NCBI GenBank assembly: GCA_050730675.1
Contig: JBOHNM010000056.1
Coordinates: 1 to 23,680 of the forward strand
Source of the DNA: JBOHNM01 sp050730675
Lineage (GTDB): Bacteria; Planctomycetota; Phycisphaerae; Phycisphaerales; UBA1924
DNA: 23,680 nt
Reading direction: 5' to 3'
The position numbers and the translations under genes were made by a program. Under the pieces are notes generated by a model that saw nothing but the letters and a program-made list of their open reading frames with translations, did not search any database and had not been told where the DNA came from. Positions 1 through 7,505 of this stretch are shown here, piece after piece (position 1 is the stretch's first letter; each line of letters starts with the position of its first letter).

Positions 1-1
1 C

Positions 2-661
2 GCCGCGCTCATCGCGCAGGAAGAAAAGAAGCTCGCACGCATCCGCCAGCTCACCGAAGACGTCAACCGCCTCGAGCAACTCAAGGAAGGAGCCGCGGCC
101 AAGGCCCGCCAAGTCATTGCCGGTCTACGCGCTCAGGGTCTCTCCGCCGAGGCGATGAAGTCCAACGCCGAGTATGTCAAGTGCCAGGCGGCGTTCAACG
201 ACTTCTCTTCGACGCTCACGGAGAAATCCGGTCACATCACCGAACTCGAGGGTGAGGTCAAGCAGATCAGCGAGACCACGGCAAGCCACAAGCTTCAGTT
301 GCAGCAGCTCCTGCGTGAACTCGAGAAGGTCCGCGAGGAGGCCTCCGCCACTGTTGCCGACGTGATCACGAGCAAGGAAGAGCAAGACATCGCCGACATG
401 CTCTCGGGCATCAGCATGGACGGCACGGCCAAGGAACTGCAGGAGATGCGAGACCTCCGCCAGCAGATGAAGGCCGGCGCCCGCGTCTCGCGCGAACTGG
501 CGGGCACCGACACCAAGCGTCAGGAAGCCGAGTTCATGGAGTACGCCCGCACCAACGTGGGCAACGCCGAATTCGAGAAGCTCATCGGATTCGCCCAGGC
601 AACCGACGCGGGCACACCCGAGGCCCGCACAGACAAACCATCGCAAGTGCCCGAGTCATGA
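2..661 (+). CDS. PspA/IM30-like coiled-coil protein, 5' truncated
   Basis: The reading frame is open from the left edge to TGA at 659-661, so the N-terminus is outside the window; 219 residues are visible. The product is almost entirely charged heptad-like helix (for example EEKKLARIRQLTEDVNRLEQ at the start), with no membrane segment. A conserved-looking central part (DIADMLSGISMDGTAKELQE) is followed by another helix and a short disordered Ser/Pro/Glu tail. Helix pattern and length fit the PspA/IM30/Vipp1 family, peripheral membrane proteins that stabilise or remodel the inner membrane under stress. The family call is by resemblance; a generic coiled-coil protein is the alternative. The next gene starts 82 bases downstream on the same strand. 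Its neighbourhood of an ABC importer and an AAA+ ATPase supports a membrane-stress role, by inference. An internal ATG at 155 is not the real start, because the coding pattern continues upstream of it. Confidence 0.7.
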   Translation, partial: AALIAQEEKKLARIRQLTEDVNRLEQLKEGAAAKARQVIAGLRAQGLSAEAMKSNAEYVKCQAAFNDFSSTLTEKSGHITELEGEVKQISETTASHKLQLQQLLRELEKVREEASATVADVITSKEEQDIADMLSGISMDGTAKELQEMRDLRQQMKAGARVSRELAGTDTKRQEAEFMEYARTNVGNAEFEKLIGFAQATDAGTPEARTDKPSQVPES

Positions 662-743
662 GCAATTCGGCTCGCGCACGAATCGCATCCGCCATCAGCG
701 AGCATTCCGGCAGTGACCGGAACCGCTCCGGAGAGTTAGCAGC

Positions 744-1919
744 ATGCTCAGCACACCATTCCGTGTTCTTTCGATCACCCTCGCATCGGTCGCTTCGCTC
801 GTCGCGTGTTCCTGTGAGAAGCCCGCCGCGACAACGGCTCCCGCAGGCGGCGCCAAGGCCGTGGCCGGCACGAGCACGTCCGGGTCATCGTCATCGGCCA
901 CACCCGCTCCCGCCGGCGCGGCGCCCGCGTTCACCCTCGCGTGGAGCGAGTACCCCTCGTGGAGCACGTTCGGTGTCGCGTCCGACCTGGGTCTGATTGA
1001 TGGCGAGGCGGGCAAGATGGGCCCGATCGAAAAGAAGTACAACGTTGATATCATCCTCAAGCTCACCGACTACGACACGTGCATGACGATGTACGGCAGC
1101 GGCTCAGCGGATGCCGTGTGCATCACCAACATGGACACACTCAACCCGGCGCTCTCGCGTACGTCGGTTGCGATCCTTCCCACCAGCACCAGTGTCGGCG
1201 GCGACGCCCTCATCGTCGTCGGTATCCCCGACGTCAAGACCCTGCGCGGCAAAAAGGTCTACGGTCTGAGCAAGAGCGTTTCCGAGTACGCGTTCAACCG
1301 CAACCTCGAGAAGCTCGGTGAAAAGCCGTCGGACCATGCATTCACCAACATGGACCCCGGAGCCGCAGCGCAGGCCATGCAGACCAAGCAGCCCGGCTAC
1401 GAGGCGATCATGGTCTGGAATCCCTTTGTTCTCCAGACACTCAAGATGCGCCCCGACGCCAAGGTGCTCTTCGACTCTTCGACCATCCCCGGCGAGATCA
1501 TCGACATGATCGTCATGGCCAAGTCCTCGCTCGACAAGCCGGGCGGCAAGGAATTCGCCGCCGCCGTCGTCGAGGCGTACTACGAGGTCAACAAACGCTT
1601 GGCCGACCCCACCACAGCTGACAAGACGCTTGTCGCCCTCGGCGCCAAGTTCTCCAGTCTCGACCTCGAGGCTATGAAGAAGGTTGTCCAGCAGACCCGC
1701 TTCTACAAGACGCCCGACGAAGGCATTGCGCTGTTCACCGGCGCGGAGATGCCCAAGACCATGGACACAGTCGTGGACTTCTGTGTCAAGAACGCCATCG
1801 TGCCCAAGAAGCCTGTGATCGCCATCAAGGGTGCCGACGGCGCCAAGGGCACGGGCGATGCCGCCACGGCCAATCTCGTCTTTGATCCCAGCTTCATGGA
1901 AGCGGCCCGCAAGAGGTGA
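744..1919 (+). CDS. ABC transporter substrate-binding lipoprotein (NitT/TauT or urea-associated type)
   Basis: 391 residues. The N-terminus is a lipoprotein signal with lipobox LVAC and Cys22 as likely lipid anchor, then a flexible Ala/Gly/Ser/Thr/Pro linker to about residue 57. The mature domain starts FTLAWSEYPSW and continues with stretches typical of periplasmic binding proteins of the NitT/TauT class (LTDYDTCMTMYGSGSADAV, then ITNMDTL, then TLRGKKVYG). It most resembles the group annotated as putative urea ABC transporter binding proteins. The ligand cannot be read from sequence; nitrate, urea, a sulfonate or another small anion are all possible. GGAGAG at 730-735 is a plausible ribosome-binding site for the ATG at 744. 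The stop overlaps the permease start, so the two are translationally coupled. The protein should sit on the outer face of the inner membrane and deliver ligand to the downstream permease. Confidence 0.85.
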   Translation: MLSTPFRVLSITLASVASLVACSCEKPAATTAPAGGAKAVAGTSTSGSSSSATPAPAGAAPAFTLAWSEYPSWSTFGVASDLGLIDGEAGKMGPIEKKYNVDIILKLTDYDTCMTMYGSGSADAVCITNMDTLNPALSRTSVAILPTSTSVGGDALIVVGIPDVKTLRGKKVYGLSKSVSEYAFNRNLEKLGEKPSDHAFTNMDPGAAAQAMQTKQPGYEAIMVWNPFVLQTLKMRPDAKVLFDSSTIPGEIIDMIVMAKSSLDKPGGKEFAAAVVEAYYEVNKRLADPTTADKTLVALGAKFSSLDLEAMKKVVQQTRFYKTPDEGIALFTGAEMPKTMDTVVDFCVKNAIVPKKPVIAIKGADGAKGTGDAATANLVFDPSFMEAARKR

Positions 1920-2719
1920 TGCTCCGCAAGCCCATCTCGCTGCGCTGGCGGGTGCTCCTGGGGGTGGCGTCGGTCATTCTGATCTCCGCGCTCTATCTCT
2001 GGCTGTCCCACCGCCAGCATGCGATCAACCCCAACGACCAGACCGTCCCCAACCTGTCCCAGCTTTGGAATGGCCTGACAGCAGCCGTCACCAGGAACCC
2101 ACACGACGGCAAGGTCTGGCTGCTCAGCGATTCGATTGCCACGTTCACGCGCCTCGCCTTCGGCCTCGCCGTTGGCGTCGTTCTCTCCGTGCTGCTCGGG
2201 ATCCTGATGGGTTGCTACGAGGTTGTCGAGTCGCTGTTGCTACCGCCGCTCGCCTTCCTGGCAAAGATCCCCCCCACTGCGATGATGGCGATTTTCTTTG
2301 TCACCGTCGGTGTCGGTTTCGACATGTTCGTCGCCATCATCGGCTTCGGCGTGCTCCCGACGCTCACGCAATCGATCCGCAACGCCGCCAAAGAGGACGT
2401 TCCGGAAGAACTCATCTGGAAGTCCTATACGCTTGGGGCGTCTCAACTTGAGATCATCTGGAACGTCATCTACAAGCAGACCCTGCCGGTGATCATCGAA
2501 TCCGTCCGGCTGCAGGTCGGCCCGGCACTCGTCTACCTCATCGCCGCGGAAATGCTCGTTGCCGACAGCGGCTTCGGGTACCGCATCCGCCTGCAGTCGC
2601 GCCTGCTCGACATGAGCGTCGTCTACGTCTACCTCGTCGCTCTCGGCATCGCCGGCTACGCCATCGACCATGCCCTGCGTGCACTCGCGCGTTGGTGCTG
2701 CCCCTGGTTCCTCCGCTGA
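1919..2719 (+). CDS. ABC transporter permease, BPD_transp_1 family
   Basis: About 266 residues. The ATG at 1919 overlaps the previous TGA (TGATG); a GTG at 1916 is an in-frame alternative. Hydrophobic segments lie near residues 10-28, 72-94, 98-127, 190-210 and 233-255. The cytoplasmic coupling (EAA) loop is visible between residues about 160 and 185, with the characteristic AxxLGAS-like stretch (SYTLGASQLEIIWNVIY) that contacts the ATPase. This is the inner-membrane channel of the importer formed with the binding protein before it and the ATPase after it. The family is the NitT/TauT/SsuC-type permeases. The gene is followed after 8 bases by the ATPase start. Confidence 0.88.
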   Translation: MLRKPISLRWRVLLGVASVILISALYLWLSHRQHAINPNDQTVPNLSQLWNGLTAAVTRNPHDGKVWLLSDSIATFTRLAFGLAVGVVLSVLLGILMGCYEVVESLLLPPLAFLAKIPPTAMMAIFFVTVGVGFDMFVAIIGFGVLPTLTQSIRNAAKEDVPEELIWKSYTLGASQLEIIWNVIYKQTLPVIIESVRLQVGPALVYLIAAEMLVADSGFGYRIRLQSRLLDMSVVYVYLVALGIAGYAIDHALRALARWCCPWFLR

Positions 2720-2727
2720 TCCCCCCG

Positions 2728-3696
2728 ATGACCCGAGTTCAGCCCAACCCGCTGCCCGCATCGCTGGCCAGCCGAGTGCTCCTGGAGTGCCGGGGTGTAA
2801 GCCACAATTTCGGCGCCAAGCACGTGCTGCACGACATCAACCTACACGTGCTCCGCGGCCAGATCGTCGCGATGGTCGGCCCGAGCGGCTCCGGAAAATC
2901 GACGCTGCTCCGCGCGATCCTCGGAACGCACCCAGCCAACAACGGGCGCGTGCTCATGGACGGCCGGCCTGTCCTCCACCCGTGCCGCGACGTCGGCATT
3001 GTCTACCAGCGGTACACGCTCTATCCGTTCCTGACCGCCGTGGAGAATGTCGCTTTCGGTCCTTTGCTCGACCGTTCCTCGCTCACCGATCGGGCTCAGT
3101 TCTGGCGGTATCGAAAGGTCGCCGCTGCACACCGGGACGAGGCCGCCGCATGGCTCGAGAAAGTGGGCTTGGGCCATTGTCTCTCGGCATATCCGTCGGA
3201 ACTCTCCGGCGGCATGTGCCAACGTGTCGCCATCGCGCAGGCCCTCATCCTCCGCCCCAAGGTTCTACTTCTCGACGAGCCGTTCGGCGCCCTCGACGAA
3301 GCAACGCGCGAGGACCTCCAGACCATGCTCCTGGAGCTGTACCAGGAGAACCTTCTTGCCCATCGCGCCGGTAAGGAGCCCCCGTACACGATCATCATCG
3401 TCACGCACGAGTTGAGCGAAGCCCTGTTCGTCTCGGACCGCGTGATTGGTCTGTCGCAGTACTGGCGCTGGGAAGACGCCGGACACAAGTCGTTTCCCGG
3501 CGCGACGTTGATCTACGACGCCGTAGCTCCGGTCTTTGCGCCCACGGACTCCCGTGAGTTCGAACTGGTGCGAGAGCAGCGGCAGGAAATCCGGCACGCG
3601 GTCATGGAACCGGAGCCCCGCCGACCTCGTGAACAATTCGTACGCTTCTGGCAGGAGCTTCAGGCAAATCTGGGCGGCGGGATCCTCAAATCATGA
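2728..3696 (+). CDS. ABC transporter ATP-binding protein
   Basis: 322 residues from the ATG at 2728, eight bases after the permease stop. A TTG 36 bases upstream is in frame, but its extension lies in permease coding sequence and is unlikely. All ABC motifs are present: Walker A GPSGSGKST (residues 51-59), Q-loop VYQRYTLYPF, signature LSGGMCQRVAIAQ, Walker B VLLLDEP with D-loop GALDE, and the H-switch in IIIVTHELSEAL. It therefore powers the importer. Two departures from a minimal NitT/TauT ATPase are an extra charged stretch between Q-loop and signature (DRAQFWRYRKVAAAHRDEA) and a C-terminal extension of roughly 90 residues after the H-loop. That extension might be a regulatory or partner-contact region. 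The stop overlaps the ATG of the next gene (ATGA at 3693-3696). Confidence 0.9.
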   Translation: MTRVQPNPLPASLASRVLLECRGVSHNFGAKHVLHDINLHVLRGQIVAMVGPSGSGKSTLLRAILGTHPANNGRVLMDGRPVLHPCRDVGIVYQRYTLYPFLTAVENVAFGPLLDRSSLTDRAQFWRYRKVAAAHRDEAAAWLEKVGLGHCLSAYPSELSGGMCQRVAIAQALILRPKVLLLDEPFGALDEATREDLQTMLLELYQENLLAHRAGKEPPYTIIIVTHELSEALFVSDRVIGLSQYWRWEDAGHKSFPGATLIYDAVAPVFAPTDSREFELVREQRQEIRHAVMEPEPRRPREQFVRFWQELQANLGGGILKS

Positions 3697-5633
3697 CCAA
3701 CGCGACTCCCACTCCGCCGCAGCCACCCACTCCTGGCCAGCCATCCGGACCCGGGCCAAGGTATGCTTTTCTCGCCGAGATCGCTCGCATCATCAACTCG
3801 GGCCAGTCGCGCAGCGTGCTCGTTCATGGAAACGTGCATGACCTGTTCCACTCCCGCCCCAATCCCGCCGAGACAGGGGCGTACGTTCCACTCGTTGACC
3901 TCCTTTGCCGTCGCTGCGCAGTACCGGGAATGATCGTCCTTGTCTACGAGTTGAACGGACCCATTCGAATTCGTGCCGGTGCCGATGCCGACAAGCTCAA
4001 GGCCGCTTGGATCTCGTGGCAGACCGGGCTCGATCCTGACGAACTCATACTCCAGAGTATCGCCGACCGATCGAAGCAACGCGAGCGCAAGGCGCTCGCC
4101 GACGAATTCGATGTGAACGTTCGCGACGCCATCGGCAAGCCGACCGTCGCGCTCGAATTCCTCCGCCAGCTCACACTCTGCTCGCGTGCGCTCGCACCCA
4201 ACGGTCGCCCCTTTCTACCGGAACGGCTCGTCGTGATCATCGAAGCGGCGGACATGGCGCTCCCCGCCGGCTCCGGTGCGGTCGCCGATCTGTCGCCCGT
4301 TGATCGTCAGCGAATCGCTATTGTCCAGGATTGGTTCTCCGATCCTGGATTCATGCGTGGCGATGACACGGTGCTCATGATCGCCGAGTCCGCTAGCCTC
4401 ATTCACCCGCGGGTGAGCCGACTCCCCTCGGTCCTCACGATCGAGGTCCCCGCGCCCGACCAGGCCGCACGGGGTCACTTCATCGAATTCTTCATTTCGG
4501 GCGCCGATGGATCGCCCACGGCGGGCGTGATCGCCGAGACCGGCAGTTCGGCTAAGGCGCCGGTCCTCTGGGCCGGTCCCGATCAGCTCGCGGCCCTCAC
4601 CGCCGGCCTTTCCATCCACGCTCTCCGGCAGCTGCTCGTTGGCGCTGCGCACTCAGGCGAAACCGTCACGGCGAAGCACATCGTCGGCAAAGTTGAAGAC
4701 TTCATTTCCGTTCAGCTCGGCGACGATGTCGTCGAGTTCAGTAAGCCCGAGCACTCTCTCGATGATGTCGTCGGGTTCACGACGCTCAAGCGGTTTCTCA
4801 GGGAAGAACTTATTCCTCGTTTCCGTGCGTCCGGGCCCGACGCGCTTCCAGGCGCGGCCGTCGCGGGCCCCATCGGTGGCGGCAAAACCTATATTTTCGA
4901 GGCCGCGGCGGCCGCGCTCGACCTTCCCGTGCTCACGCTCAAGAACATCCGCAGCCAGTGGTTCGGCCAGACCGACGTGATCTTCGAGCGGCTCCGCCGC
5001 GTGCTGGAGGCCCTCGGCAAGGTGATTATCGTCATCGACGAGGCCGATACACAGTTCGGCGGCGTCGGGGCTGATACGCACGAGACCGAACGCCGCCTCA
5101 CCGGCAAGATCCAGCAGATGATGTCCGACTCGCGATTGCGCGGTCGAGTTATCTGGCTGCTGATGACTGCCCGCATTCACCTGCTCTCGCCGGACATTCG
5201 CCGCCCCGGGCGAGTCGGCGACCTCATCATCCCCGTCCTTGATCCTGAGGGGGACGACCGCAACGAATTCCTCCGCTGGATGCTCAAGGGGCTGGTTGCG
5301 ACCGACGCGCAAGATGCTGCCATTGCCCGGCTCTCCGCACTTACTACTGGTTATTCGGCCGCGGCGTATGCCTCGCTCCGCTCGCGACTCAAAGCGAAGG
5401 CCTCCGATCGTGCCGGTGGCGTGTCACCGATCCCGATTACGCTCGATGAAATCGAAGAGATTGTCCGCGACCAGATTCAACCGGCGATCGGACTGGCACG
5501 CCGCTACCAGACACTTCAGGCGCTCGTGAACTGCACACGCCGATCTTTACTGCCGAATCCCGGCGTCGATGAGAAAGAGCGTGAGCAGTGGCAGGCCGAG
5601 ATTCGGCGGCTGGAATCACTGGGGATCCGCTGA
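3693..5633 (+). CDS. Large AAA+ ATPase, degenerate N-terminal half plus intact C-terminal AAA module
   Basis: 646 residues; ATG overlaps the ABC ATPase stop by four bases, so it is part of the operon. The tail module is an intact classic AAA+ domain: Walker A GPIGGGKT (392-399), Walker B VIIVIDEAD (D449, E450), sensor-1 region VIWLLMTAR, and an arginine-finger-like RRPGR (503-507). The N-terminal half resembles a AAA core (SVLVHGNVHDLF, then LVVIIEAADMAL, then a QDWF segment) but has no P-loop and no DE Walker B, so it probably cannot hydrolyse ATP. No membrane helix or protease domain is seen. It could be a remodelling ATPase acting on the PspA-like protein or the transporter, as PspA-family proteins have AAA+ partners elsewhere (PspF); this is inference from gene order. 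The exact family is not recognised. Confidence 0.82.
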   Translation: MTNATPTPPQPPTPGQPSGPGPRYAFLAEIARIINSGQSRSVLVHGNVHDLFHSRPNPAETGAYVPLVDLLCRRCAVPGMIVLVYELNGPIRIRAGADADKLKAAWISWQTGLDPDELILQSIADRSKQRERKALADEFDVNVRDAIGKPTVALEFLRQLTLCSRALAPNGRPFLPERLVVIIEAADMALPAGSGAVADLSPVDRQRIAIVQDWFSDPGFMRGDDTVLMIAESASLIHPRVSRLPSVLTIEVPAPDQAARGHFIEFFISGADGSPTAGVIAETGSSAKAPVLWAGPDQLAALTAGLSIHALRQLLVGAAHSGETVTAKHIVGKVEDFISVQLGDDVVEFSKPEHSLDDVVGFTTLKRFLREELIPRFRASGPDALPGAAVAGPIGGGKTYIFEAAAAALDLPVLTLKNIRSQWFGQTDVIFERLRRVLEALGKVIIVIDEADTQFGGVGADTHETERRLTGKIQQMMSDSRLRGRVIWLLMTARIHLLSPDIRRPGRVGDLIIPVLDPEGDDRNEFLRWMLKGLVATDAQDAAIARLSALTTGYSAAAYASLRSRLKAKASDRAGGVSPIPITLDEIEEIVRDQIQPAIGLARRYQTLQALVNCTRRSLLPNPGVDEKEREQWQAEIRRLESLGIR

Positions 5634-5696
5634 GCCAGTTTTTGTGGGTGGCAGTGAACGTGCTCGAGAGTGTCGTAGTCGCACGGCTGCAGTTCG

Positions 5697-7313
5697 TCAC
5701 GACAAAGATTCAGGTGTCCGCTGCGATACGGAGTCCCAGCCGAGCCCGAATCGAGCGAGGTACTTCTTGAGGCGATCTGCATCGTTGTTGGAGGACTTGC
5801 TCAGCCTCGAAACAGCGAAGAGGTCGCGGCCGGCCTCGGAGAGGGATCGGCTGAGCCGACAAACCACAATCACTTCGTTCAGTTGAGCGCGGTCGAATCT
5901 GTCCAATGTCGCTGCACGGTCTCTGCCCAGCACTTCGTCGCACAGATCGGTGCCAATCTCATGCCCGATGTCGCTCGACCAGGCACGTCCAAGCCGACCG
6001 ATCTCAACGTCTACAGCTTTGTCCGTGATGCGCCCGGCGGGTGAGAGTGTCGCCATGCGTGTGACCGACGCCGACAAGTCTCTGAAGTTGCCGGACCATC
6101 GGGCTTCGGTGCTGGTCGCGAACCGGAGATAGGCATCTCGAGCTTCCTTCGCGATGGTCACCGCGCGACCGGTCCGATGGGCCACCTGTCCGAGTTCATA
6201 CTCAAGGTTGGGCTCGATGTCCTCACGACGGTCTTTCAATGGCGGCAGTTCAAAGGTCCACAGATTGATCCGTGCCAGGAGATCGTCACGGAAGCGTCCT
6301 TCGGCGATCCGCGCGGCGAGGTTCCGGTTCGTTCCCGCCACGATTTGAAAATCGCTCGTCGCCTCGGTGTCCGATCCCAGCGGAAGAAACCGCTTCTCTT
6401 CAATTGCACGCAGGAGCATCGCCTGTTCATCCAGGCCCAACTCGCCGATCTCGTCAAGGAAGAGAACGCCTCCGTCCGCTGAGCGGAGCAATCCCGCCCG
6501 ATCCGCCGCGGCCCCTGTGAACGCACCCTTCTTGTGGCCGAAGAGCGCCGACATGGCGGCATCTCCCCGCAGCGTTGCACAATTCACCTCCACCAACGCG
6601 CCGTCTACCTGCCGCCGGTGCTTCTTGAGCTCATAGATCCGGCGAGCGAGGTGGCTCTTGCCTGCCCCAGTCGGCCCTGTGAGCAAGAGCGGGTCCACGG
6701 AATTCGCCGCAACGTGCTCCAGTTCTTCGATGAGCCGGTTGAACGCCGCGTTGCGTGTGGCGATGCCCGACTTCAGCCCCGCGATATTGTCCTTGAACTC
6801 GCGCTGGAATCTTGCCGCGATGGTGTTGTACTTGGACAGGTCAAGGTCGATCACGCGGTACTCGCCCGCGGGGTCGTTGGTTTTGTATTTCGGGCTTGTC
6901 TGGATCAACTTGGCCGGAAACCGTCGGGTCTCCGTAAGCATAAACAGGCAGATCTGCGCCACGTGGGTACCGGTCGTGATGTGGACGAGGTACTCCTCCT
7001 TGGCCTGGTCGAACGTGTAGCCGGCCGCGAAGTCGTGCAACGTGGTATAGACCTCCTCGAAGTCCCAAGGGTCCTTCGGGTCCACCACGTGCAGCCGGAC
7101 TTCGGTCTCGGGCGACACCTGCGCAACGTCCTCGACGACCAGTTTCGCTAAGTTCGTGCCCATGCGAGGATAGAGCAACTCCAATCGATCGATCACCAGA
7201 TCTTCGTGCTGGCAGAGGGAGATGGTGGGGCGCCACCGCTCCCAGCGGTTGGGGCTGCGCCCAGTGTCGAGAGTCGTGCCGAGGAGTCCAAAGATGACGC
7301 GTTTCATGGGCAT
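5697..7313 (-). CDS. rtcR: RtcR, sigma-54-dependent activator of the RNA repair operon
   Basis: 538 residues, same length class and colinear with E. coli RtcR. The N-terminal CARF-type sensor domain covers about residues 1-185; HITTGTHVAQI (111-121) and DPWDFEEVYTTLHDF are strongly RtcR-like. The AAA+ domain has Walker A GPTGAGKS (213-220), the sigma-54 contact loop GAFTGA (263-268) and Walker B VLFLDEIG (D287, E288). The C-terminus (DRLKKYLARFGL) is the winged/helix-turn-helix part typical of this protein. Starts at 7313 and 7307 (MKRVIF) are both possible. RtcR activates rtc genes after RNA damage; the CARF domain is thought to sense an RNA end-derived ligand. It is transcribed away from the Ro gene, with a sigma-54 promoter in the shared 192-base gap. 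It converges with the AAA+ gene across a 63-base gap with no convincing terminator. Confidence 0.96.
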   Translation of the reverse strand: MPMKRVIFGLLGTTLDTGRSPNRWERWRPTISLCQHEDLVIDRLELLYPRMGTNLAKLVVEDVAQVSPETEVRLHVVDPKDPWDFEEVYTTLHDFAAGYTFDQAKEEYLVHITTGTHVAQICLFMLTETRRFPAKLIQTSPKYKTNDPAGEYRVIDLDLSKYNTIAARFQREFKDNIAGLKSGIATRNAAFNRLIEELEHVAANSVDPLLLTGPTGAGKSHLARRIYELKKHRRQVDGALVEVNCATLRGDAAMSALFGHKKGAFTGAAADRAGLLRSADGGVLFLDEIGELGLDEQAMLLRAIEEKRFLPLGSDTEATSDFQIVAGTNRNLAARIAEGRFRDDLLARINLWTFELPPLKDRREDIEPNLEYELGQVAHRTGRAVTIAKEARDAYLRFATSTEARWSGNFRDLSASVTRMATLSPAGRITDKAVDVEIGRLGRAWSSDIGHEIGTDLCDEVLGRDRAATLDRFDRAQLNEVIVVCRLSRSLSEAGRDLFAVSRLSKSSNNDADRLKKYLARFGLGWDSVSQRTPESLS

Positions 7314-7324
7314 TTGATCCTGTC

Positions 7325-7347
7325 GGATAATATTTTATCCTATTATC
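7325..7347. promoter_or_regulatory. AT-rich overlapping palindromes, candidate RtcR enhancer site
   Basis: In a GC-rich region this stretch is conspicuously AT-rich. It holds a perfect inverted repeat GGATAA-N4-TTATCC (7325-7340), overlapped by a second one GATAAT-N10-ATTATC (7326-7347). It lies about 70-90 bases upstream of the sigma-54 promoter, the usual distance for an enhancer-binding activator, and just upstream of rtcR. It may also contain the rtcR promoter: the complement carries GATAAT and TAAAAT, which resemble -10 boxes, but no good -35 accompanies them. Function is inferred from position and symmetry only. Confidence 0.5.
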
Positions 7348-7412
7348 TACGAATCAGCCTTGATCGTCATCCAAAAACCTATTTTTTGTAACACGAGTCA
7401 CCCTGTGCCCCT

Positions 7413-7427
7413 TGGCACGCCATGTGC
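7413..7427 (+). promoter_or_regulatory. Sigma-54 promoter of the Ro/Y RNA operon
   Basis: The sequence TGGCACGCCATGTGC matches the sigma-54 consensus: TGGCAC at -24, five bases, then GTGC in place of TTGC at -12. The invariant GG and GC dinucleotides are exactly ten bases apart. Transcription would begin near 7438-7440, leaving a leader of roughly 65 bases before the Ro start codon. The adjacent divergent rtcR gene encodes the cognate type of activator, which makes this a strong assignment. Confidence 0.85.
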
Positions 7428-7443
7428 CTTGTCACCTCTATCG

Positions 7444-7463
7444 CTCGCGGCGTGTGCCGCGAG
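7444..7463 (+). other. Perfect stem-loop in the Ro mRNA leader
   Basis: CTCGCGGC-GTGT-GCCGCGAG forms an uninterrupted 8-bp stem with a 4-nt loop only a few bases after the predicted start of transcription. It may protect the 5' end or serve as a regulatory element. It ends about 30 bases before the ribosome-binding site (GGAGG at 7495-7499), so it does not itself block that site. Confidence 0.55.
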
Positions 7464-7505
7464 ATGCCCGCGGGTTTAGCCCGTCTGTTCTGATGGAGGT
7501 GTCCC

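Noticed and set aside
5634..5696. Bidirectional terminator between the convergent AAA+ and rtcR genes
   Set aside because: A TTTTT run is present, but no stable hairpin precedes it on either strand.
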